Shown one piece after another: positions 1-8,883 of a DNA stretch of 64,000 nt (the first letter of the stretch is position 1; every line of letters starts with the position of its first letter). Source of the DNA: Aliiroseovarius crassostreae (GTDB lineage: Bacteria > Pseudomonadota > Alphaproteobacteria > Rhodobacterales > Rhodobacteraceae). The notes under the pieces are model-generated. The model saw nothing but the letters and a program-made list of their open reading frames with translations. It had not been told where the DNA came from and searched no databases. The translations under genes were made by a program, and so were the position numbers. The stretch lies in the NCBI RefSeq assembly GCF_001307765.1, contig NZ_LKBA01000006.1, positions 586,001 to 650,000 of the forward strand, written 5' to 3'.

Positions 1-263
1 AAGGGCCGTTTCTGACCGATGATCCGCCCCTTGTTCCAGGCTCTGCGTTTCGGGGTGGTTGCGGGAAGTTGGACTCTTGGCATGATATGCCCTCCGATCC
101 TCCCTCCGCACCCAATCATCAGCACCGCGCTGACAGGACGATCCTACCGTCTGATCGAAGGGCCGGTGTTAGAGACGCACGATGGCGATCGTTGCCGCGC
201 AAGCATTAGGCGGCTCTGAGCCCATCTTACCGAATGCTGCGCCGCGCATGAAGGTCTGGTCTT
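1..263. other. Left edge, no supported gene
   Basis: I see no convincing coding region in this edge segment. The short open frames resemble no family I know and have no ribosome binding site. The next gene ends at 264 on the minus strand, so this piece lies downstream of the LysE-type operon. Confidence 0.4.
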
Positions 264-881
264 TTATAGCGCTCGGTTCATCATGAATATGCCAAGTCCT
301 CCAAACAAAGTACCAAAGAGCGCTTCACTGGTCTTTTGAAATTTCCGATAAAGGCCTCGTGCGCGGCCTGTGGAAAACAGCCAGCCATATGTTCCGTAGA
401 TCGCAAAGATGATGACTGCCGACCCTGTTGTGAACAAAAACAGAAGTGACCAATCGGTGATCGCAGGCCCGACGAACGTAGAAAGCGATGCCCAAAGCAG
501 AGCAACCTTGGGGTTGGTCGATGTGACCGTCAGGCCATGTAAGAAGTCCTGCCATACCCCGCGCCCCTTGCTAGGCGCGATCTGTCCGCCTTTTCCGGTG
601 AGCGCGGCTCGCCATCCTTTGACACCAAGCCACAGAAGATATGCTCCACCGAATAGACCCATGACGTGCAGGAGAACCGGGTAAGCCTCAAACAAAGTCC
701 CAAGTCCTACCGCCGTGAGAAATGACCATAAGAACGCGCCACAGGCCAAGCCTGCCGCGACTATCAATGCGGCGTTCCTACCCGACCCAAGGCCACGGGA
801 TGCTACGGCAACGAGGTTTGGTCCGGGCGAGATCGCCGCGGTGGCGAGGGCGGCCCAAGCTGTTAAAATAAGTGAAATCAT
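264..881 (-). CDS. LysE/RhtB family translocator
   Basis: This is a 205-residue inner-membrane exporter of the LysE/RhtB family, which moves amino acids or related small metabolites out of the cell. The N-terminal segment has the family's SPGPN motif (about residues 18-22). Five to six hydrophobic spans follow, and the length is typical. The ATG overlaps the stop of the upstream monooxygenase gene by four bases (ATGA), so the two are translationally coupled. It is the third gene of a minus-strand operon NIPSNAP-ABM-LysE that faces an ArsR-type regulator. The substrate is unknown. The family call is secure, but specificity cannot be read from sequence. Confidence 0.9.
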   Translation of the reverse strand: MISLILTAWAALATAAISPGPNLVAVASRGLGSGRNAALIVAAGLACGAFLWSFLTAVGLGTLFEAYPVLLHVMGLFGGAYLLWLGVKGWRAALTGKGGQIAPSKGRGVWQDFLHGLTVTSTNPKVALLWASLSTFVGPAITDWSLLFLFTTGSAVIIFAIYGTYGWLFSTGRARGLYRKFQKTSEALFGTLFGGLGIFMMNRAL

Positions 882-1222
882 GAGTGGACCTTTTTACTGT
901 CTCTTGGAGCTTGCGCGCGATCAAACATGCCGTAATCACGGATGACGCTAGCGATGCGTAGGCGGTAGCCGTCGAAAACGCCACCTCTCCCTTTCGTCTG
1001 CGCCCCGCGATGCGCGTTCAGATTGCGCCAGCGCGCAATCGCTTCCTCGTCTTCGAAGAACGAAAGGGAGAGTATTTTTCGCGGATCGGCAAGGCTCTGA
1101 AACCGTTCGACCGAGATGAAACCCTCGATATCATCCAGCAGCGGTCTCATCTCAGCGGCGATATCGAGATAATCACCCTTGCGGCCCTCTGCTGGTTCGA
1201 CTTCGAAAATCACTGCGATCAT
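878..1222 (-). CDS. Antibiotic biosynthesis monooxygenase (ABM) domain protein
   Basis: This small protein of about 114 residues has a dimeric alpha/beta ferredoxin-like ABM fold. It begins MIAVIFEVEP and has the typical GFISVERFQS and LSLSFFEDEEAIARWR segments, the latter including the conserved W. Members of this fold include cofactor-free quinol monooxygenases and haem-degrading enzymes. I chose the ATG at 1222 because it overlaps the NIPSNAP stop by four bases; the longer frame upstream has no support. The gene overlaps the LysE gene in the same way. The substrate is not known. Pairing with NIPSNAP, another ferredoxin-like protein, suggests a small detoxification module. Confidence 0.85.
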   Translation of the reverse strand: MIAVIFEVEPAEGRKGDYLDIAAEMRPLLDDIEGFISVERFQSLADPRKILSLSFFEDEEAIARWRNLNAHRGAQTKGRGGVFDGYRLRIASVIRDYGMFDRAQAPRDSKKVHS

Positions 1223-1542
1223 GCGCCATCTCCATGCGGAGCCGACGCGAGCTTGAGCCATGTCCGATCCTCACGGAGCAGAAATTTCTCTTTCTGGGCG
1301 AACTCATAGTTCTCACGGCCCAGCGAGTCCGCCGACAATCGCGACCGATAGGCCTCATAATCGGCAAGGCTTTCAACATTATAGATGCCGTAGGCCAGCG
1401 TCGAAGATCCTTCATGGGGGGCGTAATAGCCGATCAGGTCTGCGCCACAGCGCGGGATCGCCTGTCCCCAGTTGCGGGAATATTCTTCAAACTGGGCCTT
1501 CTTGGTTGGGTCGATCTGGTAGCGAATGATACAGGTCAACAT
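1219..1542 (-). CDS. NIPSNAP family protein
   Basis: This 107-residue protein has the dimeric alpha/beta barrel typical of NIPSNAP proteins. It begins MLTCIIRYQIDP, followed by conserved stretches around FEEYSRNWG and a YGIYNVESLADYEAYR segment. The biochemical role of bacterial NIPSNAP proteins is not settled. It is the first gene of the three-gene minus-strand operon and ends in an ATGA overlap with the ABM gene. The promoter must lie in the 74-bp gap shared with the divergent ArsR-type regulator, which probably controls it. Confidence 0.85.
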   Translation of the reverse strand: MLTCIIRYQIDPTKKAQFEEYSRNWGQAIPRCGADLIGYYAPHEGSSTLAYGIYNVESLADYEAYRSRLSADSLGRENYEFAQKEKFLLREDRTWLKLASAPHGDGA

Positions 1543-1598
1543 AGCCGAATCCTTTCAGTGTGTTTTCTATGGTCTACCGGATTGCGACAGCCGAATGC

Positions 1599-1614
1599 TT
1601 CGATTAAGGTCGAA
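1599..1614. promoter_or_regulatory. Inverted repeat in the NIPSNAP/ArsR divergent promoter
   Basis: TTCGATTAAGGTCGAA has TTCGA arms separated by six bases. It sits immediately before the ArsR-type gene, in the gap shared with the NIPSNAP operon. An ArsR-family operator is a reasonable inference from position and symmetry only. Confidence 0.35.
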
Positions 1615-1616
1615 CC

Positions 1617-2300
1617 ATGAAAGAAGGCCCTGATATTGCACATGTAGCCGCGCTTATCGGTGATCCCGCCCGTGCCAACATGCTGACAGCATTAATGAGC
1701 GGGAAAGCCCTGACCGTGAGCGAATTGGCAGAGGAAGCAGGCGTTACCATCCAGACAGCCAGCTCTCACCTGTCCAAGCTTGATGACGGCGGTTTGCTGC
1801 GCCCTCGCAAACAGGGACGACACAAATATTTTTCTCTCGCAAATGAAGACGTTGCGCATGTTCTGGAAGGTTTGATGGGTTTGGCAGCAGGATCAGGCCA
1901 TCTGCGTAAGCGCACCGGGCCAAAAGATGCCGCATTGCGACAGGCACGCGTCTGCTACAATCATCTTGCAGGTGATATGGGCACGCAAATGTTCGACAGC
2001 TTGATGGCGCAAGGCCATCTGACCCTTGTTGGCGACGACCTAAATCTAACGCGTTCCGGCCAAGCCTTTGTAACAGAATTCGGAATTGACTTAGCAGAAC
2101 TGCGCAAAAACAAATCGCCGCTTTGCCGTGAATGTTTGGACTGGAGCGAGCGCAGATCACATCTGGCGGGTAGTATTGGCCGCGCGTTCCTTAGCCGGTT
2201 TGAAGACCTGTCGTGGGTCAAACGCGATCAGAAAACGCGCGTGGTTTCGTTCTCGACAAATGGAGCTAAAGAATTTGAGCGACTGTTTTCTGTTGGTTAA
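1617..2300 (+). CDS. ArsR-type winged-helix transcriptional regulator
   Basis: This 227-residue regulator has an ArsR-like winged helix in its first 90 or so residues. The core reads LIGDPARANMLTALM, then a recognition helix around TIQTASSHLSKLDDGGL and a wing at RKQGRHKYFSL. The C-terminal half (about residues 95-227) is an extension seen in longer ArsR-like proteins. It contains a CREC-type segment (residues about 165-169), but no classical metal-binding CxC in the recognition helix. It is divergent from the NIPSNAP-ABM-LysE operon and probably represses it until an unknown inducer binds. Confidence 0.85.
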   Translation: MKEGPDIAHVAALIGDPARANMLTALMSGKALTVSELAEEAGVTIQTASSHLSKLDDGGLLRPRKQGRHKYFSLANEDVAHVLEGLMGLAAGSGHLRKRTGPKDAALRQARVCYNHLAGDMGTQMFDSLMAQGHLTLVGDDLNLTRSGQAFVTEFGIDLAELRKNKSPLCRECLDWSERRSHLAGSIGRAFLSRFEDLSWVKRDQKTRVVSFSTNGAKEFERLFSVG

Positions 2301-2677
2301 GCTTCTCTAAAACTGGAAACCTGACATTGGCGCACCCGCAGCGAAAGCTCACTTTGTCCCGCGATCTGTGAATCTGCTCGGCGATGATCGCTGCGGCATT
2401 TACGAACGACCGGATTTCGAGCCGCGATGCAGCATGCAAAACTGCGCACCTGCAGAGATTTCCGCGCTGCGTGCGCACGCGGCGAGAAGATCGAAATCAC
2501 AGATCGGGCTCTGTCGTTGAATCCGCCGCACGCGAGACGAACGGCTGCTCTGTTGAAATCGCATGGGCAAAGAGCGTTCCGATATTTGGCGTCTACACGC
2601 TTTTTACCCATGCTAACGTTGGAACCAGGTGTTGACCGAAGCAACACGGTAGATATTTTCGGCAAGAGGAAGAGGGA
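2301..2677. other. Intergenic stretch of about 380 bp without a supported gene
   Basis: Open frames of 80-120 codons exist on both strands, but none resembles a known family and none has a clear ribosome binding site. The minus-strand frame is rich in R, S and C, as expected for a chance frame in GC-rich DNA. It may be a decayed gene, but I see nothing to name. Confidence 0.4.
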
Positions 2678-3541
2678 TCAGCGTCCATGTGATCGGTCGT
2701 AGCCATTTTCAGGTGGCGGGGTCCAATTGGCGAGGCTGCCGGGCTGCGGCTGGAAAACCTCTACCAGCAGCGGATAACACGCGGCGGCATCGGAGCTGTG
2801 TTCAGATGAGCAATCCCCGCCCGGGCAGGCGGAGAGGCCGCCAAGGAGGTCAATCTCGGCGAAAAACTCAAGATAGTCGCCCGGACGCACCGGGCTTGCC
2901 TTCATGAAATACTGGCCGGTGTCTTGGGTAAACCCCGTGCACATGAAGACATTGAGCACATCATGGACATGGGGTTCGGCATCGGAGGGATGGATCCCGA
3001 GGTGATCGGCCAGGGCGCGGGTCAGGTTCGAATGGCAGCAATGATGATACTGCCCGCCCGACAGGAGATTGTGGGTATAGGGGTCGCAGCGTGTGCCAAT
3101 CACGTCATGCACCGCACCCCCAAACGCATCGAACCCATACCAGTCCAGCGTGTCATCGATAATGGTCGCCATCGGGCGCATGGCGGGAAAGCTGCTCCAC
3201 ATCCGGTCCCCGGTGGACAGGTGGGTGCCGTGCAGCGCGCGGGTTTTGCCGGAGTAGAAACATTCGTGCGGGTCATGGGCATGCCAGAGGTTCAGATCAC
3301 CGACTTGCGGGCCATCGACGGAAGAAATGCGGAAGAACTGCCCCGCGGGGACCGAAAAGCAGCGTGCATCCCGGGCGGGCACAAGCACTTCATCGACCTT
3401 TTGGGCCGTCTGGCGCGCGGCCTGGTAGAGATCAAGGGGGGCCGCGGGCAATCCTTCTACCGGATAGCAGATCACCGGAGCGATGGCTTTGCGCTGATTC
3501 GCGTCCTCGGGCGCGGCATGGTCTGATACAGCATGTTTCAC
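2678..3541 (-). CDS. DUF1989 / urea-carboxylase-associated family protein
   Basis: This protein of about 287 residues belongs to the DUF1989 family, which is often encoded beside urea carboxylase and amine or aminomethyl metabolism genes. Family hallmarks are a cupin-like core with VPAGQFFRISSVDGPQVGDL, then CDPYTHNLLSGGQYHHCCHSN (histidine and cysteine rich), and DVLNVFMCTGF. I start it at the GTG at 3541, six bases behind an AGGGAGA ribosome binding site; a TTG 27 bases earlier is less likely. It stands alone here, with no urea carboxylase in view. The catalytic role of the family is unproven. Confidence 0.85.
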   Translation of the reverse strand: MKHAVSDHAAPEDANQRKAIAPVICYPVEGLPAAPLDLYQAARQTAQKVDEVLVPARDARCFSVPAGQFFRISSVDGPQVGDLNLWHAHDPHECFYSGKTRALHGTHLSTGDRMWSSFPAMRPMATIIDDTLDWYGFDAFGGAVHDVIGTRCDPYTHNLLSGGQYHHCCHSNLTRALADHLGIHPSDAEPHVHDVLNVFMCTGFTQDTGQYFMKASPVRPGDYLEFFAEIDLLGGLSACPGGDCSSEHSSDAAACYPLLVEVFQPQPGSLANWTPPPENGYDRSHGR

Positions 3542-3920
3542 GCGAAATCTCCCTGCGGTTTTCCCCAACAGGCCCGGTCATTTGGGAAAAATCAAGCCCT
3601 TCTTCATCTTGCCAGACATGCGTTGATTGGCCCGGCCCTCCTTTCCCGGCAAGGCGGGACCATATGTCACGAAGAGGGGTTGCGAATGAGATCTGCACGT
3701 CTTCGTCTGCTGTGCGGTGCCATCATGGCCGGATCCGAGCAGGCGCACATTTCGTTGAAAGCGACCACGATGGCAGCTGGCTGATGGATCAAGCCCCGCA
3801 CCCATGCAGCAAGCGGGTGGGCGGACGGGCGGATGCAGAAAAGCCCCCCGACCCAGCCGTGAATTGACAAGCCGCCAAACGGATGCGATGCGGGACCGGT
3901 ATCAAAACGGGACACGCGAG

Positions 3921-4430
3921 ATGAAACTGGCTTATGTCATTGCGCCGGGGCGCGGTAAGACAAATGAACTTCTGGCCGGTGTGGCCGATGCGCTTGGCGA
4001 ACGCGGCCTGCGGCTGGCAGGCACGGTGCAGCTTGATACCGAACGCGCGGAAGAGTTTCACTGTGATATGGACGTGTTGGTGCTGCCCGATGGGCCAAAG
4101 ATCCGGATCAGCCAGTATCTGGGGGCCAATGCGCGGGGCTGCAAGCTGAACCCTGAGGCGTTGGAAATGGCGGTCGCGGCAACGGAGGCCCAGATCACCA
4201 AGGGTGCCGATCTGCTGATCGTGAACAAGTTTGGCAAACAGGAAGCGGAAGGGCGCGGGTTTCGCCATGCGGTGGGCGAGGCACTTTCGCGCGACATACC
4301 CGCCATCATCGGCGTGGCAGGCACCACGGTTGACGCCTTTCTGGACTATGTGGGCGACGCGGAAGAGCTGCCGCCCGAGCCAGATGCGCTGTTGAACTGG
4401 GCGCTTGAAGCGACCGGTCAAACAAAATGA
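3921..4430 (+). CDS. DUF2478 domain-containing protein
   Basis: This protein of about 169 residues starts MKLAYVIAPGRGKTNELL and fits the DUF2478 family, which resembles nucleoside-triphosphatases and often occurs near molybdate or Mo-cofactor genes in alphaproteobacteria. Visible features are the N-terminal beta strand with an APGRGKT loop in the position of a phosphate-binding loop, and the core LLIVNKFGKQEAEGRGFR, characteristic of the family. No molybdate transport gene is adjacent in this window. The ATG at 3921 begins right at the conserved strand, and the open frame upstream is not conserved-looking. A hairpin terminator follows. Confidence 0.8.
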   Translation: MKLAYVIAPGRGKTNELLAGVADALGERGLRLAGTVQLDTERAEEFHCDMDVLVLPDGPKIRISQYLGANARGCKLNPEALEMAVAATEAQITKGADLLIVNKFGKQEAEGRGFRHAVGEALSRDIPAIIGVAGTTVDAFLDYVGDAEELPPEPDALLNWALEATGQTK

Positions 4431-4456
4431 AAAGGGCGCCCGTCCGGCGCCCCTTC
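4431..4456. terminator. Bidirectional terminator between DUF2478 gene and RND operon
   Basis: GGGCGCC and GGCGCCCC arms form a strong hairpin flanked by A residues on the left and T-rich sequence on the right. It lies between two convergent genes and can serve both strands. Confidence 0.7.
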
Positions 4457-4473
4457 CTGTTTCACCCCATCCA

Positions 4474-7400
4474 TCAGGTGCGGAACACCTTGTAGATTGC
4501 CGGGATGACCAGAACCGTCAGCAAGGTGGAGCTGAGCAACCCGAATAGAAGCGATATCGCCAGCCCCTGAAAGATCGGATCCGCCAGGATCACCACCGCG
4601 CCAATCATCGCTGCAATGGCCGTCAGAAGGATCGGTTTGAAACGGATCGCACCCGCTTCGATCAGGATCTCGGTCTTGTCCCGCGCGGGATCCGCGTGGC
4701 GGATGAAATCCACCAACAGGATCGAGTTGCGCACGATGATCCCGGCAAGCGCAATGAAGCCAATCATCGACGTGGCCGAGAAGGGGGCGGAAAAGAGCCA
4801 GTGCCCCGCCATGATGCCAAGGAAGGTCAAGGGGATCGGCGTCAGGATCACCAAAGGCAGCTTAAAGGACCCGAACTGCGCCACCACCAGGATATAGATC
4901 CCCAGCAGCGCCACCGCAAAGGCCGCCCCCATATCCCGGAAGGTGACCCAGGTCACTTCCCACTCGCCATCCCACAAAAGCGTCACCACGTTTTCATCTT
5001 CGGGCTGGCCGTTCATGCGGATGACAGGTTTTGTGCCCGGCGCCCATTCCATCTGGTCAAGCGCATCCGCCACGGCGAGCATCCCGTACAGAGGAGCTTC
5101 GAAATCACCCGCCAGTTCGGCCTGCACCATTTCCGTTGCACGACCATTGTGGCGAAAGATCGGATAGCTCGCACGTTCCTCACTGACCGTGATCACATCG
5201 CCCAGTTCGACCACACCCCGCGCGCCGGGCAGGGTGTTGGCCGGGATCGGAGTGGACAGGAACCGTTCATCCAGCACCCGGTCGGATTTGTCCCGCTCGA
5301 TCACGATCGGCAGCGGGTTGCGCCCCTCTCCGCGATGGGAATAGCCCACGGTATTGGCAGAGTTGAGCATCGCCAGCGTCTGGAACACGTCCCCTTCCTG
5401 CACGCCATGGAATTCCAGCGCATCGGTGGAAATCTCGGCCCGCAGCTTTCTGGGCTGGGTGCCGAAACTATCGTCCACATCCACCACGTAAGGCACGCTT
5501 TCAAAGGCCTGCCGGATTTTGGTGGCCGCCTCACGACGCGCCTGGGGCGTGGGGCCATAGACCTCGGCCAGCAGGGTGGCGATCACCGGCGGGCCGGGGG
5601 GCGGCTCTACCGTTTTCAGCGCGGTCCCGGCGGGCAGGTCCAGCGCCTTCATCCGCTCGCGGATCTCCAGCGCGATCTCATGGCTGCTGCGCGTGCGGTC
5701 ATGTTTCGGGGCCAGCAGGATGGCCACCTCCCCCATCTGCGGCTCTTCGCGCAGATAGTAATGGCGCACAAGGCCGTTGAAGTTGAACGGGCTGGCCGCC
5801 CCGGCATGGGTTTCGACCGACAGGACTTCGGGCAGATCCATCACCAGCTGCGCCACATCCTGTGCCACCGCATCCGTTGCCTCGACCGACGCCCCTTCGG
5901 GCAGGTCAATCACCACCGAAAGCTCTGACTTATTGTCAAATGGCAAAAGCTTGACCGTCACATCCTTGGTGTAAAGCAGCCCAAGCGAGCCGAAGCTGAG
6001 GACAATGGCGGCAAGCAGAAAGGCAAGGCTGCGCCCCTTGGTCTTCAGGACAGGGCGGGCGACAGCCGCGTAGAGCGCGCCGAGACGGCCGCCATGGGAC
6101 CCCTCCCCCGAGTGGTCATGTGCCGGCGCCTTGCCAGCGATCTTGATCATCAGCCAGGGCGTGATGATCACCGCCACAAAAAATGAGAAAATCATTGCCG
6201 CCGATGCATTGGCCGGGATGGGCGACATGTAAGGCCCCATCAGGCCAGAGACGAACAGCATCGGCAACAGGGCCGCCACCACGGTCAGGGTTGCGACAAT
6301 GGTCGGGTTGCCGACTTCGGCCACCGCCCGGATCGCTTTCGTAACTCGGTCTGCCTTGTCTTTCATCGCCCAGTGCCGCGCAATGTTTTCGATCACCACA
6401 ATCGCGTCATCCACCAGGATCCCGATCGAGAAGATCAGCGCAAAGAGCGACACACGGTTGAGCGTGTAGCCCATGATCCAGGCCGAAAACAGCGTGAGCA
6501 AAATGGTCACCGGAATGACCACCGCCACGACGATGCTTTCCCGCCAGCCAATCGCAAACAGCACAAGCCCGACAATTGAGATCGTGGCGAGGCCCAGATG
6601 GAACAGCAGCTCATTCGCCTTTTCATTGGCAGTTTCACCGTAATCGCGGGTGATGGAAACGTGGATGCTGTCCGGGATCAGCTGCCCCTTGAGGGCCTCA
6701 ACCTTGTGCAGCACCTCTTCCGCCACCACCACTGCATTGGCCCCCGCCCGCTTGGCAATCGCCAGCGTGACGGCGGGGGTGCGGTGCAGCCCGTGGTCGT
6801 CGCGCGTGACCTGGTTCACAATGCTTTGCGACGCATCGGGCACAAAGCTCACATCCGCCACGTCACGCACGTAAACGGCGCGCCCATCGCGCGCGGTGAG
6901 CAGCAGGTTCGCAATTTCCGCAGGGGCCCGCAGGGTCCGGCCTGCAACCAGCGCGATCTGCTCCCCGCGGTCGCGGACCAGCCCGGTTGGGAAGGCGCGG
7001 TTGGCGGCCTCGACCTTACCGGCCAGCTGCTGCAACGTGATGCCGTAAAGCGCCAGCCGCTCCGGGTCGGGGGCAATGCGGATCACCTCTGCGGCATCGC
7101 CGACCAGATAGGTCAGCCCGACATTCTGGATCTTGGCCATCTCGACCTGCAGCTCACGCGCCACGCGGGTGATGTCCCCGGCGGTCACATCGCCAGCATG
7201 GGGATCAGGCGTCAGTGTCAGCGCGACGATCGCCACATCATCAATGCCACGGCCCACAATCAGCGGTGCGTCTATCCCCACCGGAATCCGGTCAAGATTG
7301 GCATTCACCTTGTCATGCACCCGCAACACGGCCGCATCAGACGAGGTGCCGACAAGGAACCGCGCCGTGACCATGGCATAGTCATCACGGGTCGAGGAAT

Positions 7401-7677
7401 AGACATGGTCCACCCCGTTTATACCCTTGACCATGGTTTCCATCGGCTCGGTCACCAGCTTCATTGCATCTTCGGCCTTCAGGCCCGGGGCCTGAATGTG
7501 GATATCCACCAGCGGCACGGAAATCTGCGGCTCTTCCTCACGCGGCAGCGCCCCAAGCGCCACCAGCCCCACGGCAAGGGCTGCAAGGATCATCAGCGGG
7601 GTCAGGGCCGAGCCGATAAACGCCTTGGTCAACCCGCCAGCGATACCAAGCGCGGTCTTGTGCGATTGATCACTCAT
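4474..7677 (-). CDS. Efflux RND transporter permease subunit
   Basis: This inner-membrane proton-driven pump subunit is about 1067 residues long, the normal length for AcrB/MexB-like RND permeases. The first transmembrane helix is near residues 18-40, followed by the large periplasmic porter domain starting at EEEPQISVPLVDI. The helix-4 motif GILVDDAIVVIENI carries the two acidic residues of the proton relay. The second half repeats the plan, ending GLAISLLFGLLSSTLL. I use the internal ATG at 7677, since the longer frame overlaps the adaptor without homology. It overlaps the adaptor gene by eight bases. No outer-membrane factor is encoded next to it, so one from elsewhere may complete the pump. 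Confidence 0.95.
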   Translation of the reverse strand: MSDQSHKTALGIAGGLTKAFIGSALTPLMILAALAVGLVALGALPREEEPQISVPLVDIHIQAPGLKAEDAMKLVTEPMETMVKGINGVDHVYSSTRDDYAMVTARFLVGTSSDAAVLRVHDKVNANLDRIPVGIDAPLIVGRGIDDVAIVALTLTPDPHAGDVTAGDITRVARELQVEMAKIQNVGLTYLVGDAAEVIRIAPDPERLALYGITLQQLAGKVEAANRAFPTGLVRDRGEQIALVAGRTLRAPAEIANLLLTARDGRAVYVRDVADVSFVPDASQSIVNQVTRDDHGLHRTPAVTLAIAKRAGANAVVVAEEVLHKVEALKGQLIPDSIHVSITRDYGETANEKANELLFHLGLATISIVGLVLFAIGWRESIVVAVVIPVTILLTLFSAWIMGYTLNRVSLFALIFSIGILVDDAIVVIENIARHWAMKDKADRVTKAIRAVAEVGNPTIVATLTVVAALLPMLFVSGLMGPYMSPIPANASAAMIFSFFVAVIITPWLMIKIAGKAPAHDHSGEGSHGGRLGALYAAVARPVLKTKGRSLAFLLAAIVLSFGSLGLLYTKDVTVKLLPFDNKSELSVVIDLPEGASVEATDAVAQDVAQLVMDLPEVLSVETHAGAASPFNFNGLVRHYYLREEPQMGEVAILLAPKHDRTRSSHEIALEIRERMKALDLPAGTALKTVEPPPGPPVIATLLAEVYGPTPQARREAATKIRQAFESVPYVVDVDDSFGTQPRKLRAEISTDALEFHGVQEGDVFQTLAMLNSANTVGYSHRGEGRNPLPIVIERDKSDRVLDERFLSTPIPANTLPGARGVVELGDVITVSEERASYPIFRHNGRATEMVQAELAGDFEAPLYGMLAVADALDQMEWAPGTKPVIRMNGQPEDENVVTLLWDGEWEVTWVTFRDMGAAFAVALLGIYILVVAQFGSFKLPLVILTPIPLTFLGIMAGHWLFSAPFSATSMIGFIALAGIIVRNSILLVDFIRHADPARDKTEILIEAGAIRFKPILLTAIAAMIGAVVILADPIFQGLAISLLFGLLSSTLLTVLVIPAIYKVFRT

Positions 7678-8698
7678 GGCTTCCTCCCACACCCGCACCT
7701 GCGGCAGGGGGGATCGGATCAATGACCACATCCCCGGCATTCAGCCCGGTCAGAACTTCAACCATCTGCTGCCCCTCCAAGATGAAGGGATCGCCGAGGA
7801 CCACAGCCCGCTCAACCGCAACATCGCCACGCCGGATCGTTACGAAATCGAGCCCCATCCGGGTCACCGCGGCCTCAACCGGCACCAGCAGTTTCTCGCT
7901 TTGCCCAACCGGCAGGCGCACCAGCACACGGGCATCCACAAAACGGGCGTCAAGCTCTGCCACCTCAACGTCGGCAATCACCCGACCGTTTTCAATCTGC
8001 GGGTAGATCTTCACCAAACGGCCGGTTCTGTCCGTACCGTCCGTACCAATCTGGATCTCAGCCCCTTCGGTCAGAAAGGCCGTGTGGCGTTCCGGGATGG
8101 CCAGCCGCAGGTAAACCCCACCGCCGCCGATCTGCGCCACCACTTCACCGGGCATCACCACCGCGCCGCGGGTCACCGGCACCTGCAGCACCCGCCCGGC
8201 AATCGGCGCCATCACGGCGCCTTCGGCAGCCTGCTGTTCGATCACCTGCCGTTCCGCCTGTGTGGCTGCGATCCGCCCCTTCACCACATCAACCTGTGTG
8301 CGCAGGGCATCCAACCGCTGGGTGGTGACAACGCCCCGTTCCACCAGGTTTTCCGCACGTTTCAGTTCGCTCTCGGCATTTTCAAGCTGTGCGTTCAATG
8401 AGGTCAGCGCCGCATCCACCGCCCTCAGGCGCAGGTCGAGTTTTTCATCCCAAATCGTGGCAAGCACCTGCCCTTCAGCCACCCGCTCCCCTTCGGTGAT
8501 CCGAAGATCCACCACCGTTCCGCCCAAACGTGAACGGGCGGGGACATTGTCGCGCGGTTCAACCTTGCCAAACACCGCTTTCCAATCCGGCACAGAAACC
8601 GGGGTCACGGTATGGGACAGCTCGGCCCAGACAAATGTCGGCAGGACAAGCAAGGGCAAAGACAGCACAAGACGGGAGAGTGCAAAGACGCGCGACAT
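7670..8698 (-). CDS. Efflux RND transporter periplasmic adaptor subunit
   Basis: This membrane-fusion protein of about 342 residues couples the RND permease to an outer-membrane channel. The start at 8698 gives a clear signal peptide ending FVWA. A split lipoyl domain follows (GTVVDLRITEGERVAEGQVL and later GAVMAPIAGRVLQV). An alpha-hairpin of about 60 residues rich in L, E and R lies between the lipoyl halves, and beta-barrel and membrane-proximal domains come last. It is the first gene of the two-gene operon. The pump's substrate is not predictable from sequence. Confidence 0.92.
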   Translation of the reverse strand: MSRVFALSRLVLSLPLLVLPTFVWAELSHTVTPVSVPDWKAVFGKVEPRDNVPARSRLGGTVVDLRITEGERVAEGQVLATIWDEKLDLRLRAVDAALTSLNAQLENAESELKRAENLVERGVVTTQRLDALRTQVDVVKGRIAATQAERQVIEQQAAEGAVMAPIAGRVLQVPVTRGAVVMPGEVVAQIGGGGVYLRLAIPERHTAFLTEGAEIQIGTDGTDRTGRLVKIYPQIENGRVIADVEVAELDARFVDARVLVRLPVGQSEKLLVPVEAAVTRMGLDFVTIRRGDVAVERAVVLGDPFILEGQQMVEVLTGLNAGDVVIDPIPPAAGAGVGGSHE

Positions 8699-8816
8699 GA
8701 GATTTCCTTTCCATCCACAAGTCCGGGTGTAGGGCGGGTTGGCCGGCCATTCACAGGGCTGAATCTCATATGCACACAAATGAATATAATTCAACCCCGC
8801 AGGCAACAGATGCCAA

Positions 8817-8849
8817 AGAAAACCCCACCCCGGCCGGACCGGGGTGGGG
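8817..8849 (-). terminator. Terminator downstream of 3-hydroxybutyryl-CoA dehydrogenase
   Basis: CCCCACCCCGG and CCGGGGTGGGG arms form a GC-rich hairpin. On the minus strand it is followed by TTTTCTTT, and it lies 35 bp beyond the stop of the dehydrogenase gene. Confidence 0.7.
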
Positions 8850-8883
8850 TGGGGTGGGGCAGTATCTCATCCGTGAAACGCCA

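Noticed and set aside
2301-2677. Possible decayed genes between the ArsR-type regulator and the DUF1989 gene
   Set aside because: I could not connect any frame to a known family, and none has a good start signal, so no gene is called.
4696-5928. A 410-codon plus-strand open frame within the RND permease gene
   Set aside because: It is antisense to a well-conserved RND permease, is very rich in H, R and G, and has no family features. It is a shadow frame caused by high GC at third positions.
6598-7725. A second long plus-strand frame (375 codons) opposite the RND permease
   Set aside because: Same reason: its composition (H, R, G, Q rich) is that of an antisense frame, and the minus strand has clear homology.
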